Below, piece by piece: positions 50,172 to 58,872 of a DNA stretch of 64,000 nucleotides. Position 1 is the stretch's first letter. The number at the start of each line of letters is the position of its first letter. The notes under the pieces were generated by a model, which was given only the letters and a program-made list of their open reading frames with translations, was not told the origin of the DNA and did no database searches. The position numbers and the translations under genes were made by a program. The DNA is from Chitinophaga jiangningensis. GTDB lineage: Bacteria; Bacteroidota; Bacteroidia; Chitinophagales; Chitinophagaceae. The stretch lies in contig NZ_FRBL01000004.1 in assembly GCF_900142605.1 (NCBI RefSeq), positions 186,001 to 250,000 of the forward strand. Direction: 5' to 3'.

Positions 50172-53100
50172 TTAGAAAGAAAGGTTCAGTCCAAAGTTGA
50201 TGACTTTGGTAGTTGGAATGGTGGTAATAGCTGGTGCATAAGCGTTGCCGGACATGGTATTTTCCGGGTCCAGGCCATAGAATTTCGTCCAGGTTTTCAG
50301 GTTCTGCCCACTCACGTATACTGTTAGCCCCGTCAACCGCCATTTGTTCAGCAACGATGTGGGCAGGGAATAGCTTAGCTGCACATTCCGCAATTTGATA
50401 TAGGAGGCATCCTGCAAAATAAAATCGTTCAGACTTTCATTGGGGTTTGCACTCAATCCCGGACGAACTGCGGGCCAGGTAGGGTTTGGATTATCCGGTG
50501 TCCACCTTCCCAGCATAGGCCCATAGTACTGCGCAAGAGATGCACTCTGGAAGATCACATTAGAGCTAACGTTAGTTACCCCGTTGAATAGCATGGATAA
50601 TTGAAATCCTTTGTATCCAAACTGAAATTGCAGACTCCCGTTGTATTCCGGAATATTGGGATGACCGATAGGCATTACATCCTGGTTGTTGATAATGCCA
50701 TCGCCATTTATATCCTCGTATTTCAAATCGCCTGGAATAGAAGGAAACGCAGTCACTTTATTCAACGGGCTATTATCTATATCATGCTGGTCAGCATAAA
50801 AGCCCAGCACATGGTAACCAAAATAGGTACCCAGCGGCGTACCTGTTGCTTTCAGGTTGGCTGCCAGTCCCGGTGCCTCATCCATGATCCGGCGTTCGTT
50901 ATGCGCATAACTGAAATTACCGGTAACGGAATAGCTGAAGTTGCGGACCTTATTGCGGTACTGCACCGTGAGCTCATAGCCTTTATTATAATTCATCCCG
51001 TAGTTGGTACTTGGCACCGTAGCACCGTAGGTGGCGAAGCTGGTAGCAGAGCGGGTGGTGAGGATATCGGAACGGGTGTCGTCAAATACATCCGCAGTGA
51101 TACTCAGCCGGTCGCGAAACAGGGATACATCCAGTCCTATATTTCTTTTCAGGGAGACTTCAAACGTCACGTATGGATTACCGTATTGTGTTTGAATGTA
51201 GGTAGGCGCGCTGAAGGAACTGTTTGGGTTACCGAAGGGGACATTAGCGCCTGCCCCGAATTTATTCTGGTAATAGAAACGGCCCGTACCAGGGCTGGGG
51301 ATACCTACCCGGCCTACGGATCCACGTACCTTCAGCATACTGATCCAGTCATATTTCTGCATGAATGCTTCATTAGCCAGGTTGTAACCCAGCGAAGCAG
51401 ATGGGAAAAAGCCGTAGCGGTAACCGCTGGCATAGTTTTCTGACCCATTATAGGTGGCGCTACCTGTTAGGAAATAGCGGCCACCATAATTATAGGTAAG
51501 CTGGGAAATAAGCCCCTGATTGGCGAAAGGAGCTGCTGCGGTGGTGGCACCCTGTAATTCCCGTTGCCCGATGAGGTTAGCACTGATATTATGCTTTCCA
51601 AAGGAGCGCAGGTAATTGATGAATACCTGCAGGTTTGTTTTCGTATAGCCGCTACGGGTATAGGCAGGGGCACCGAAAAAGTCGTTATAGGTGCCGGCTA
51701 CTGGCGTTAATGCCAGCGTAGTTCTGTCCAAGTTGAAATAGCCTATACTGCCCCGCTGCAATTTTCCGGAGAGCTGGGTGGCATCGTAGCCAAACTGCGC
51801 TTTTACGGATAAGCCTTGGGTGATGGCATCCAGTTGCTGGCTGAGTGTAAACACGGCTTCTCCCACATTATTGTCCGTGAAGGCGTATCCGCCATAGGTA
51901 AGCAGTGCATAAGGATTTACTGAGTTAACCCCTGCCAGGCCATAGTTTACAATATGGTTATAGGTAGCATCCAAAGCGATGAGCGCAGGATCATCTGAAT
52001 TAATATACTCCTTAAAGAATGGTGATGCCCAGGAAGGCATCTTCAATGCGCGGCCCACCACTCCTTCAATGCCGTTGCTCACCGCGCCGGCGGGGTCATT
52101 ATACTCTGTAAAGCCGGTAGGCGAATACCGGTGTTCATTACGCCCCGCCAGGTTCACTTCAAAGTTGGTACTTTGGGTGACGTCCATGCTTACTCTCGCC
52201 CGGAAATTGTAACGCCGGTAGCTGGGGGTGGTGGAATAATCCAGTGGCGTTTTAAACTCTTTGAAGTTGCCGTTTTCAAACTGGTGACCAAAAGAGGTGA
52301 AATATTTGATGTGTTTTGTACCACCTGAAATCGTCAGGTTCTGCTGATTTTGGGACCAGTGTTCTTTTACGAGTTCTGAATACCAGTTCACATCCGGATA
52401 CAGCAGTTTATCACCCGTACCATCTTTGAAAATCTGTAAGTCTTCATCCGTGAAAGTCCTGGGGTCTCCCACATTTATCTGTCCTTCGTTGTACAGCATG
52501 GCACTTTCATAGGCACCCAGTACGTCCGGCCGGCGGGTAGGACTCACCACCGCAAAGTTACTGGTGAGCGCTACTTTCGCAGGCCCTTCCTTCCCTTTTT
52601 TTGTGGTGATTACAAAAACGCCGTTGGCACCTTTAAGACCGTACAATGCGGTGGAGGAAGCGTCTTTCAGGATATTAATACTCTCGATCTCGTTAGGGTC
52701 TATATCGCCGAAAGAGGTACGTTCCACACCATCCACAATAATCAGCGCTGTGGCATTGGAGGATACCTGCCCCCTGATATAAAGTGCTGCAGAGTTGATA
52801 CCCGGGCGACCGGACGTTTGCTGTACTACCAGGCCGGGAACCAGGCCTGCGAGTGCATTGTTAACATTGGTTACCGGCGCTTTCAGCAGCTCCGCTCCAG
52901 AAACGGTGGATATGGCCGCCGTTACATCGGACCTGCGCTGGGAAGTATAACCATTTACCACCACGGTATTGATGGCACTTTGCTTAGTGGTTAAAGCAAT
53001 ATTCAGGTTGGAGCCGGCCACTGTTGCTTCCCTGGTTTCAAAACCGATAAAGGAAAAAATAAGTACGGCGCCATTATCCGCACGGATAGTGAATTCGCCT

Positions 53101-53606
53101 TTCTCATTCGTTTGCGTACCTGTACTGGTACCCTTTACTTTAACGCTTACACCAGGGAGGGGCGAATTGGATTCATCCGTCACCTTCCCCCGGATCTCCT
53201 GGATCACCAGTGCAGGCGCGGGCTCCGTGTCAGGAAAATCTTTTTCCTTTACAACGATAGTGGTTTTGTTAATACTGTACGTCAGTACCTGACCGCGGAA
53301 GATCTCATCCAGTACGGCGGGCAGCTCCATGTCTTTCACATGGATGCTCACAGGCCGTGATTCCTTGAGCCTGGATTCCGTAATCACAAAATGGTAGCCG
53401 CATTGTTTGCTGATATCCTTCAATACGGCTTTTAGCGTGGCGTTGCTGGCGTTAAGACTCACCTTTTGCGCAACTGTTTTGGCACTCACCTGCATTAGCG
53501 TTGCTAACATTAAAAAACTAATGACACGCATCATCAACAAGAATTTAGCAAAATAGGGACGTATCGGCACGGGAATGCCCCATTCCTTGGTAGAAATTCT
53601 ATACAT
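50172..53606 (-). CDS. SusC/RagA TonB-dependent transducer with STN domain (first pair of sus locus 2)
   Basis: A 1144-residue receptor with the full signalling layout: signal sequence, STN domain (residues about 50-110; VSLNASNATLKAVLKDISKQ, VLTYSINKTTIVVKEKD), carboxypeptidase-D-like domain (IRGKVTDESNSPLPGVSVKV), plug with TVVVNGYTSQRRSDVTAAIS and LYGLKGANGVFVITTKKGK, and barrel ending FGLNLSF. The STN domain should contact the FecR protein encoded 190 bases upstream and so switch on the ECF factor when substrate binds. Confidence 0.93.
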   Translation of the reverse strand: MYRISTKEWGIPVPIRPYFAKFLLMMRVISFLMLATLMQVSAKTVAQKVSLNASNATLKAVLKDISKQCGYHFVITESRLKESRPVSIHVKDMELPAVLDEIFRGQVLTYSINKTTIVVKEKDFPDTEPAPALVIQEIRGKVTDESNSPLPGVSVKVKGTSTGTQTNEKGEFTIRADNGAVLIFSFIGFETREATVAGSNLNIALTTKQSAINTVVVNGYTSQRRSDVTAAISTVSGAELLKAPVTNVNNALAGLVPGLVVQQTSGRPGINSAALYIRGQVSSNATALIIVDGVERTSFGDIDPNEIESINILKDASSTALYGLKGANGVFVITTKKGKEGPAKVALTSNFAVVSPTRRPDVLGAYESAMLYNEGQINVGDPRTFTDEDLQIFKDGTGDKLLYPDVNWYSELVKEHWSQNQQNLTISGGTKHIKYFTSFGHQFENGNFKEFKTPLDYSTTPSYRRYNFRARVSMDVTQSTNFEVNLAGRNEHRYSPTGFTEYNDPAGAVSNGIEGVVGRALKMPSWASPFFKEYINSDDPALIALDATYNHIVNYGLAGVNSVNPYALLTYGGYAFTDNNVGEAVFTLSQQLDAITQGLSVKAQFGYDATQLSGKLQRGSIGYFNLDRTTLALTPVAGTYNDFFGAPAYTRSGYTKTNLQVFINYLRSFGKHNISANLIGQRELQGATTAAAPFANQGLISQLTYNYGGRYFLTGSATYNGSENYASGYRYGFFPSASLGYNLANEAFMQKYDWISMLKVRGSVGRVGIPSPGTGRFYYQNKFGAGANVPFGNPNSSFSAPTYIQTQYGNPYVTFEVSLKRNIGLDVSLFRDRLSITADVFDDTRSDILTTRSATSFATYGATVPSTNYGMNYNKGYELTVQYRNKVRNFSYSVTGNFSYAHNERRIMDEAPGLAANLKATGTPLGTYFGYHVLGFYADQHDIDNSPLNKVTAFPSIPGDLKYEDINGDGIINNQDVMPIGHPNIPEYNGSLQFQFGYKGFQLSMLFNGVTNVSSNVIFQSASLAQYYGPMLGRWTPDNPNPTWPAVRPGLSANPNESLNDFILQDASYIKLRNVQLSYSLPTSLLNKWRLTGLTVYVSGQNLKTWTKFYGLDPENTMSGNAYAPAITTIPTTKVINFGLNLSF

Positions 53607-53734
53607 TTGTTTAGTTCGGTTTTAGCAGCCGCTCTATTGTTGAAGCATAAGCGGAACTGCGATTAACGTGGTAGTAATACTATGGATATGAGCCGGACCA
53701 GCCAGGGGTGTGTCCAGCACTCCTGGCTTTTTTT
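53602..53734 (+). ncRNA. candidate antisense RNA opposite the susC leader
   Basis: The gap between two minus-strand genes contains a plus-strand terminator: stem AGCCAGG/CCTGGCT (53700-53706 with 53722-53728) followed by seven T (53728-53734). A perfect -7 box TACATTTG (53602-53609) lies about 100 bases before it on the same strand, which would give a transcript of about 120 bases antisense to the 5' leader of susC. A matching -33 element is not visible. Antisense RNAs next to sus operons are known in Bacteroides. Expression here is not shown. Confidence 0.4.
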
Positions 53735-53795
53735 ATGCTCATTCGCAACTCATTAACATGGAATACTTTTTCGCATAACGATGGAAATTTTACGA

Positions 53796-54977
53796 TTACT
53801 TCAGATGAATTTTGGTCTCTTTTGTTTTTACATAGATTGTTTTGCCTGCTATCCTAAAGGATATACTTTTGGTTGACTCTAATACTTTTAATATTTCAGA
53901 TACATTTTCATAACGGGATATGCCCCCATAGAATTTCTCCCGGGAAACTGCGCCTTCATATACCACGTCCACATCATACCAGCGTTCAATCATTCGCATG
54001 ATATATTGGATGTTTTCACCGTCAAATACAAACTGATCGTCTTTCCAGGCGGTGGCCTGGTCGGTATCAACAGTGCGCACGCCGATGTCCCCGTTTTGGA
54101 GGGTCGACTGCTGCCCCGGCTGTATGATAGCCACTGCATTTCCGGCACTCACCTTTACGCTGCCTTCCAGCAAGGTGGTACGAATTACCTGCTCATTCGT
54201 GTAGGCGTTAATGTTAAAATGTGTACCCAGCACCGTTACCTGCTGGGTGCCTGCATTCACCTTAAATGGATGAGACGGATCGCCGGCTACCTCAAAATAG
54301 CCTTCGCCGGAAAGCGTTACTGCCCTGTCGGCACCGTTGAACTTTACCGGATACGTCAAGGACGAGGAGGCGTTGAGCCAAACCTGCGTTCTGTCGGGCA
54401 GGATAATTTTATACGTCTCGCCCTTGGCGGTAGACAGGGTATTTACGGCGTTGGCGGCTACGTCGCGACTGTCGGTTACTTCATACACCAAAACCCCGTT
54501 TCTCTCTTTCTTAATTTGAATACCAGCCTGTTTGGCTATGGCCCCATCCGTTTCGGCGGACAATACGATTTTTCGGCCATTGGCCAGCGTTAAGGTAGCA
54601 CGGGTAGCGCCTGGTACTACATCAGGCTGCTGCAGTGCGATGGTTGCAGCTGGTATTGGTTTGCTTTTGTAGTATAGGTAGCCGGCGACCAGTAAGCAGG
54701 AGAGAAAAGAGGCTGCTATGGCCATCCGGGGCCAGAGGCGGCGTACCCGCGCAGGTTGGGGATGGCTGATGACCGCTTCATATACTTGTTGGGCTTCCTC
54801 CGCTGATAGCGCTTCAGTGGCAGGTGTGGTATGCTCCCACTCCTCAGCGGCGATTTCGTGCAGCAGGGGTTCCAGGTTTGCATCCGACAAGGCGGCAAGC
54901 CACTCCTCCTGCTCCGCAGGGCTTTGGGAATGGCGCTGGTATTGCTGGAATAAGTAACGAAGTCTCTCTTTTTCCAT
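53796..54977 (-). CDS. FecR-type anti-sigma factor (sus locus 2)
   Basis: A 393-residue single-pass membrane protein. Residues 1-85 are cytoplasmic (LFQQYQRHSQSPAEQEEWLAAL), 87-105 the membrane helix (AIAASFLSCLLVAGYLYY), and the rest is periplasmic with ATLTLANGRKIVLSAE, ETYKIILPDRTQVWLNASSSLTYP and GTHFNINAYTNEQVIRTTLLEGSVKV, then DUF4974 (QYIMRMIERWYDVDVVYEG). It lies 79 bases after the ECF gene and transmits the STN signal of the susC downstream. Confidence 0.92.
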   Translation of the reverse strand: MEKERLRYLFQQYQRHSQSPAEQEEWLAALSDANLEPLLHEIAAEEWEHTTPATEALSAEEAQQVYEAVISHPQPARVRRLWPRMAIAASFLSCLLVAGYLYYKSKPIPAATIALQQPDVVPGATRATLTLANGRKIVLSAETDGAIAKQAGIQIKKERNGVLVYEVTDSRDVAANAVNTLSTAKGETYKIILPDRTQVWLNASSSLTYPVKFNGADRAVTLSGEGYFEVAGDPSHPFKVNAGTQQVTVLGTHFNINAYTNEQVIRTTLLEGSVKVSAGNAVAIIQPGQQSTLQNGDIGVRTVDTDQATAWKDDQFVFDGENIQYIMRMIERWYDVDVVYEGAVSREKFYGGISRYENVSEILKVLESTKSISFRIAGKTIYVKTKETKIHLK

Positions 54978-55056
54978 TAGTTACGTTGCCTGCATTGGCG
55001 GGCTTTATATATTGACGAACCAGCGGGAAAATCGAGGTAATGGCGGAGAAAAAAAA

Positions 55057-55647
55057 TTATAATAATCGCAGGATGATCAGCAGAACGGCGATATCACTGT
55101 GTTCCTGCATGTAGCGGCGAAGCGATTTAAGCGCGAGTTTCATGTGCGTTTGTACGGTACCGTGAGAGATGTTGAGCAGCGCAGCCACCTCCTCATACTT
55201 CATGCCCTGCTGCTGGCAAAGCTGGTATACCAGGTGTTGCTGCCTGGGCAGCTGGCGTATACCTTCTTCCAGAATTTTCCGGGTTTCATTCAGCAGTATC
55301 CTTTCCTCGGTTTCATTATGCCGCTCCTCAAAAGTATCACTGATCACCGCCTGCACGCGGGCTGTCAGCGCGCTTTTGCGCAGCAGGTCGATGGCGTGAT
55401 GGCGGGCTACCTGGTGCAGCCAGGCTTCCAGGTATTCAATTTTGTGCAGCTGATCACCCAACTGCCACAGCTTAAGCATGGTTTCCTGGAGTACCTCCTG
55501 GGCCAGGCTGCGGGACTGTAATATCCTGAAAGCAAATCGATAGATGTGAGGGTAATAGCAGTCGTATACTACCTTGAATGCATGGCCATCCCCGTTGGCT
55601 ATTTTAGCCAGCAGTTGCTTTTCATTAGCGAGACGCGGAATAGCCAT
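55057..55647 (-). CDS. ECF RNA polymerase sigma factor (sus locus 2)
   Basis: A 196-residue ECF sigma factor. Region 2 is FKVVYDCYYPHIYRFAFRIL with AQEVLQETMLKLWQLGDQL and EAWLHQVARHHAIDLLRK. Region 4 is QLPRQQHLVYQLCQQQGMKYEEVAALLNIS-type, then GTVQTHMKLALKSLRRYM. The ATG at 55647 (MAIPRLANEKQLL) matches the family; the longer frame upstream has a Cys/Phe-rich stretch unlike sigma factors. It starts the minus-strand locus that runs to the CE15 gene. Confidence 0.9.
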   Translation of the reverse strand: MAIPRLANEKQLLAKIANGDGHAFKVVYDCYYPHIYRFAFRILQSRSLAQEVLQETMLKLWQLGDQLHKIEYLEAWLHQVARHHAIDLLRKSALTARVQAVISDTFEERHNETEERILLNETRKILEEGIRQLPRQQHLVYQLCQQQGMKYEEVAALLNISHGTVQTHMKLALKSLRRYMQEHSDIAVLLIILRLL

Positions 55648-55845
55648 ACCTGTAGTATCAGTTCTTAAAGCTAAAAAAAAGCAGGGAATTATTATACAGG
55701 TATGTTCAGTAATGCTTTGCAACTCCGTTCCCAAAATGAAAAACATGCTAGTCAGCGCAGAGACACGCGCAAGCATCTATCAAAACACAAACTCTTTTAT
55801 AGCTAATTGATTAAAACGGAGATTGTGTAGTAGATTTACCCGGAT

Positions 55846-55864
55846 AGACGCCTGCGAGGCGTCT
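55846..55864. repeat. REP-like short palindrome
   Basis: AGACGCCT-GCG-AGGCGTCT, an 8-bp perfect stem flanked by CCGGAT and CTACTT. It resembles the GTAGAGACGC-type palindromes that are scattered between genes in many Bacteroidota and cyanobacteria. Only one copy was seen in this window. Confidence 0.55.
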
Positions 55865-55921
55865 CTACTTCATCAATATGGCAATAAACAGTAATGATTA
55901 TTTGTAATGACCATCCATTAA

Positions 55922-56683
55922 TTACCTGTTTTCCATCCACTGCAAAAACTGCGTCATCTTATCCTTTCCTACGGTCAGCTGCTCTTCTGCCGGCACTGCC
56001 AGGTGAATGGCCAGCTTGCGGCCGGAGTAATGTTCCACCTCCTTAATTGCGTCAAAATTGATCAGGTACTGCCGGTTAAGTCGGTAAAATTGCCGGGGAG
56101 ATAGTTGCGCCTGCAGTTGCTCCAGTGTCTGGGAAATGATGTATTTCTGCTGCTGGAACGTTACAATATAAGGTGCATCGTATTTGATATAGATAAACGC
56201 AATCTGTTCTGTACGAACCGTCATGTACCGGTTATTGTGAAAAATCAGGAAGCTGGTTTTGCTTTCCGGCTTATCCAGCCGCCTGATCAACTCCAGCCAG
56301 TCGGACTGCTCCCGTTGCTGGAAAAAGTTCCTGAAATTATCCATTTTGGTGAATGCTGCTTCCAGCTCCGAGGCGGAGAAGGGTTTAAGGATATAGTCGA
56401 CCCCGTTGGACTTGATGGCATCCATCGAGTATTCCCCATACGCGGTGCAAAAGATCACCGGGCTGGTAATCTTCACCTGGCGGAATATTTCGAAGCACAA
56501 GCCATCGGAGAGCTGTACGTCCATAAACAGCAGGTCAGGCGGCGGGTTGGTATTCAAATATGCCACTGCGCTTTCAATGCTATGCAACATGGTTTCCACC
56601 GTCGCCTCCGGGCGGATTTTGGCAATCAGCCCTGCCAGCGACTTTGCGGCCTTAATTTCGTCTTCAATTATTACTATCCTCAT
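55922..56683 (-). CDS. LytTR-family response regulator
   Basis: A 253-residue regulator. The receiver (residues 1-120) has IIEDE, the phosphoacceptor in DLLFMDVQLSDG, TAYGEYSMDAIKSNGVDYILKPF. The C-terminal LytTR DNA-binding domain (about 150-250) has FLIFHNNRYMTVRTEQIAFIYIKYD, QTLEQLQAQLSPRQFYRLNRQYLINFDAI. It overlaps the kinase stop by 20 bases, so the two are translationally coupled. LytTR proteins bind pairs of direct repeats about 21 bp apart; such a pair is at 57832-57863. Confidence 0.92.
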   Translation of the reverse strand: MRIVIIEDEIKAAKSLAGLIAKIRPEATVETMLHSIESAVAYLNTNPPPDLLFMDVQLSDGLCFEIFRQVKITSPVIFCTAYGEYSMDAIKSNGVDYILKPFSASELEAAFTKMDNFRNFFQQREQSDWLELIRRLDKPESKTSFLIFHNNRYMTVRTEQIAFIYIKYDAPYIVTFQQQKYIISQTLEQLQAQLSPRQFYRLNRQYLINFDAIKEVEHYSGRKLAIHLAVPAEEQLTVGKDKMTQFLQWMENR

Positions 56684-57713
56684 CGATTACCGGAAGTTTT
56701 ACAATAAATTTTTTATTATCTGGTAAGATTTCAATGTTCTTTCCGAGCAGATGCTGATATCGTTCATTAATATTCTCCAGGCCAATGCCGGTGGAGGACT
56801 CCGGCGTGATCTTAGGCTGCACATTGTTCTCTACCACTATATAGTCCCCCTCTGAGTAAATCCTTACGTACAGCGTTTTGTTCGGTGCCACTACATTGTG
56901 CTTGATACTATTTTCCACCAGCAGCTGTAAAGTAAACGGTGGCACTGAAGAGGATTTATGCGCTTCACTTACCTGCAAATCTACTTCAAAACCATGCTCA
57001 AAGCGGGCTTTCAGCAGGTAGATATAGGCTTGCAGTATCTTTAGTTCCTCCGACATCCGGATCAGGTCTGATTTTCTGTTTTCGAGGGTAAAACGGTAGA
57101 AATCGGACAATTTCAGGATGAAGTCCACACTATTTTCATCCCCGCTTTCCACCATGTACTTCAACGTATTGAGGGTGTTAAAGAGGAAATGCGGGTTTAC
57201 CTGCTGCCGCAGTAATTCAAACTGCGCAGCCAGGTTATCCATTTTACTGCGTTCCAGTTCAATGCTCACCCGCTGCCCCTGGTAGGTTTGATAGAGCAGG
57301 TGAATAAACATATAAAAGGTAAGATTGATCAGGACTCCACGTACCTCAAACATGAGCATTACCGGCCCGAAGTTAATATGTGTGAGTATCTGTTGCTGGA
57401 TATATGACAACAGGAACATCACTGCCACCCCTACCAGCAGGTTCCTGATCAGAGGGTAAACAGCGAATCCCCGTGCTATCTCTTTGGAAGTATATACGGG
57501 TAGTGTATAGATATTGAAATACCATACAAACAATGAAAATAGAAAGGTTATCATCGAATTGGCTATCACCTCGTAAATATTATACTGGTGCTGGATCAGG
57601 CTGGGTAACGAAACAATGACGCCCAGAAACAGGGAGCTTAACCATATGATCCTGCCCGATATTTTGAATGACTGTTTTTTCCTCATAGTGAACCAAAGAT
57701 AATCGTATTTCAT
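56664..57713 (-). CDS. LytS-like membrane sensor histidine kinase
   Basis: A 349-residue kinase of the His_kinase (pfam06580) type. The N-terminal half has four hydrophobic helices (IIWLSSLFLGVIVSLPSLI, ANSMITFLFSLFVWYF, LLVGVAVMFLLSYIQ, GVLINLTFYMFIHLLY). The phosphorylation segment is QVNPHFLFNTLNTLKYMVE, and the ATPase end has SIKHNV and GIGLENINERYQ. It is paired with the LytTR regulator. ATGs at 57713 and 57686 are both possible; the first is used. Confidence 0.88.
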   Translation of the reverse strand: MKYDYLWFTMRKKQSFKISGRIIWLSSLFLGVIVSLPSLIQHQYNIYEVIANSMITFLFSLFVWYFNIYTLPVYTSKEIARGFAVYPLIRNLLVGVAVMFLLSYIQQQILTHINFGPVMLMFEVRGVLINLTFYMFIHLLYQTYQGQRVSIELERSKMDNLAAQFELLRQQVNPHFLFNTLNTLKYMVESGDENSVDFILKLSDFYRFTLENRKSDLIRMSEELKILQAYIYLLKARFEHGFEVDLQVSEAHKSSSVPPFTLQLLVENSIKHNVVAPNKTLYVRIYSEGDYIVVENNVQPKITPESSTGIGLENINERYQHLLGKNIEILPDNKKFIVKLPVIDEDSNN

Positions 57714-57831
57714 ATCCCCCAGGCACAAATCAGGGCCGAATCCGGCCATTTGAAGGCCGAAGCAGACAATCCCACCGGTAAGCCCGGCAGGCCCTTAAAC
57801 CAGGTCATACGATTCCTTAAAATGAGCGGAT

Positions 57832-57863
57832 CGGTTCACCCCGAAATCTGTCCGGCTCACCCC
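57832..57863. promoter_or_regulatory. direct-repeat operator candidate for the LytTR regulator
   Basis: CGGTTCACCCC (57832-57842) and CGGCTCACCCC (57853-57863) are direct repeats with a 21-bp period, in the 228-bp gap between the divergent kinase gene and the cytochrome gene. Spacing and orientation are those of LytTR-type binding sites, which suggests control of the redox cluster, of the kinase-regulator pair or of both. Confidence 0.5.
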
Positions 57864-57941
57864 TTTTTTTGCCGGATACAGGGTATTACGTTTCAACAGG
57901 AGGTTAACAATCCTTCTCTTTGTGTCATAATACTTCGGCAT

Positions 57942-58865
57942 ATGAAAATATCAAACCGGCTCAAAATTATCAGCGTATCCGCAGGCATCGTCCTCGCAGT
58001 AACAGCGGTCCTGTCATTCACTACCAAAGTAGTCGATAACCTACCCGTTACGGGCGATCTCGAAGCTCCGGCAGCGGTGAAAGAGATCTTCGTTCGAGCA
58101 TGCTACCCCTGTCATTCCAACACGGCAAACCTGAAATGGTTCGATAAACTGCCGGGAGTGGCTTCCATGGTGCGTAGCGACATCCTTACCGCACGTAAGC
58201 ACCTGAACTTTTCCGAATGGGATAAGCTGGCACCTGCTGCCCGGGAAGCTGCACTCTGGGAAGCATATAACATGATTAACTCCGGTACGATGCCGCTGCC
58301 TTCCTACGCCGCCGTTCATAGCGCCGCCGCCGTGAGTGCCGCAGAACTTACTACCCTGCGCAATTATCTTCTCACTAAAAGAAAAACAGTAACGGCGGTT
58401 AAGCAGGACACCGTACAACAGGCAGCTACCACCCTCCCCAATCCACTGCCCACCTCACTCACCGGCATACAGTTTATGCCTGAGTTCAGGCAGTGGGAAG
58501 TGATGAGCACCACCTCCCGGTTTGATAATACCACTATGCGCGTCATGTACGCCAACCCCATTGCCATGAAGGCCATCAGGGAGAAGCAGATCAAACCATG
58601 GCCAGATGGCGCCGTCATCGCCAAAGTGGTGTGGGACAAAGAGCGGGATAAAGACGGGTACATCCATCCCGGTCAATTCCAAAACGTACAATTTATGGTC
58701 AGGGACGCTGAACGCTATAAAAGCACCGATGGCTGGGGCTATGCCAAATTTGAAACCAAGGCGCTTAAACCCACCACCACCCTGCTCGTAGCACAGTCGT
58801 GCGCTTCCTGCCATAAAGCAGCAGCCAAAACCGGCGGCATCTTCGATCTCTCCACCTTAAACTAA
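57942..58865 (+). CDS. two-haem protein: haem-binding domain plus cytochrome P460-like domain
   Basis: A 307-residue exported protein (signal anchor VSAGIVLAVTAVLSF). The N-terminal haem-binding domain has ACYPCHSN (C54-x2-C57-H58), typical of Haem_bd proteins. The C-terminal part is cytochrome P460-like (EFRQWEVMSTTSRF, VMYANPIAMKAI, GAVIAKVVWDKE, FMVRDAERY) with a second CASCH site (287-291) at the end. Electron transfer or oxidation in the periplasm is likely. It is the first gene of a five-gene plus-strand cluster, 8 bases before the next. The 57942 ATG directly precedes the signal sequence. Confidence 0.82.
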   Translation: MKISNRLKIISVSAGIVLAVTAVLSFTTKVVDNLPVTGDLEAPAAVKEIFVRACYPCHSNTANLKWFDKLPGVASMVRSDILTARKHLNFSEWDKLAPAAREAALWEAYNMINSGTMPLPSYAAVHSAAAVSAAELTTLRNYLLTKRKTVTAVKQDTVQQAATTLPNPLPTSLTGIQFMPEFRQWEVMSTTSRFDNTTMRVMYANPIAMKAIREKQIKPWPDGAVIAKVVWDKERDKDGYIHPGQFQNVQFMVRDAERYKSTDGWGYAKFETKALKPTTTLLVAQSCASCHKAAAKTGGIFDLSTLN

Positions 58866-58872
58866 TAACACC

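Noticed and set aside
50601..51443. A 280-codon plus-strand open frame opposite the sus locus 2 susC gene
   Set aside because: It lies wholly inside the barrel-coding region of susC on the other strand, has no domain or start-site support, and its composition is that of an antisense reading of a conserved gene.
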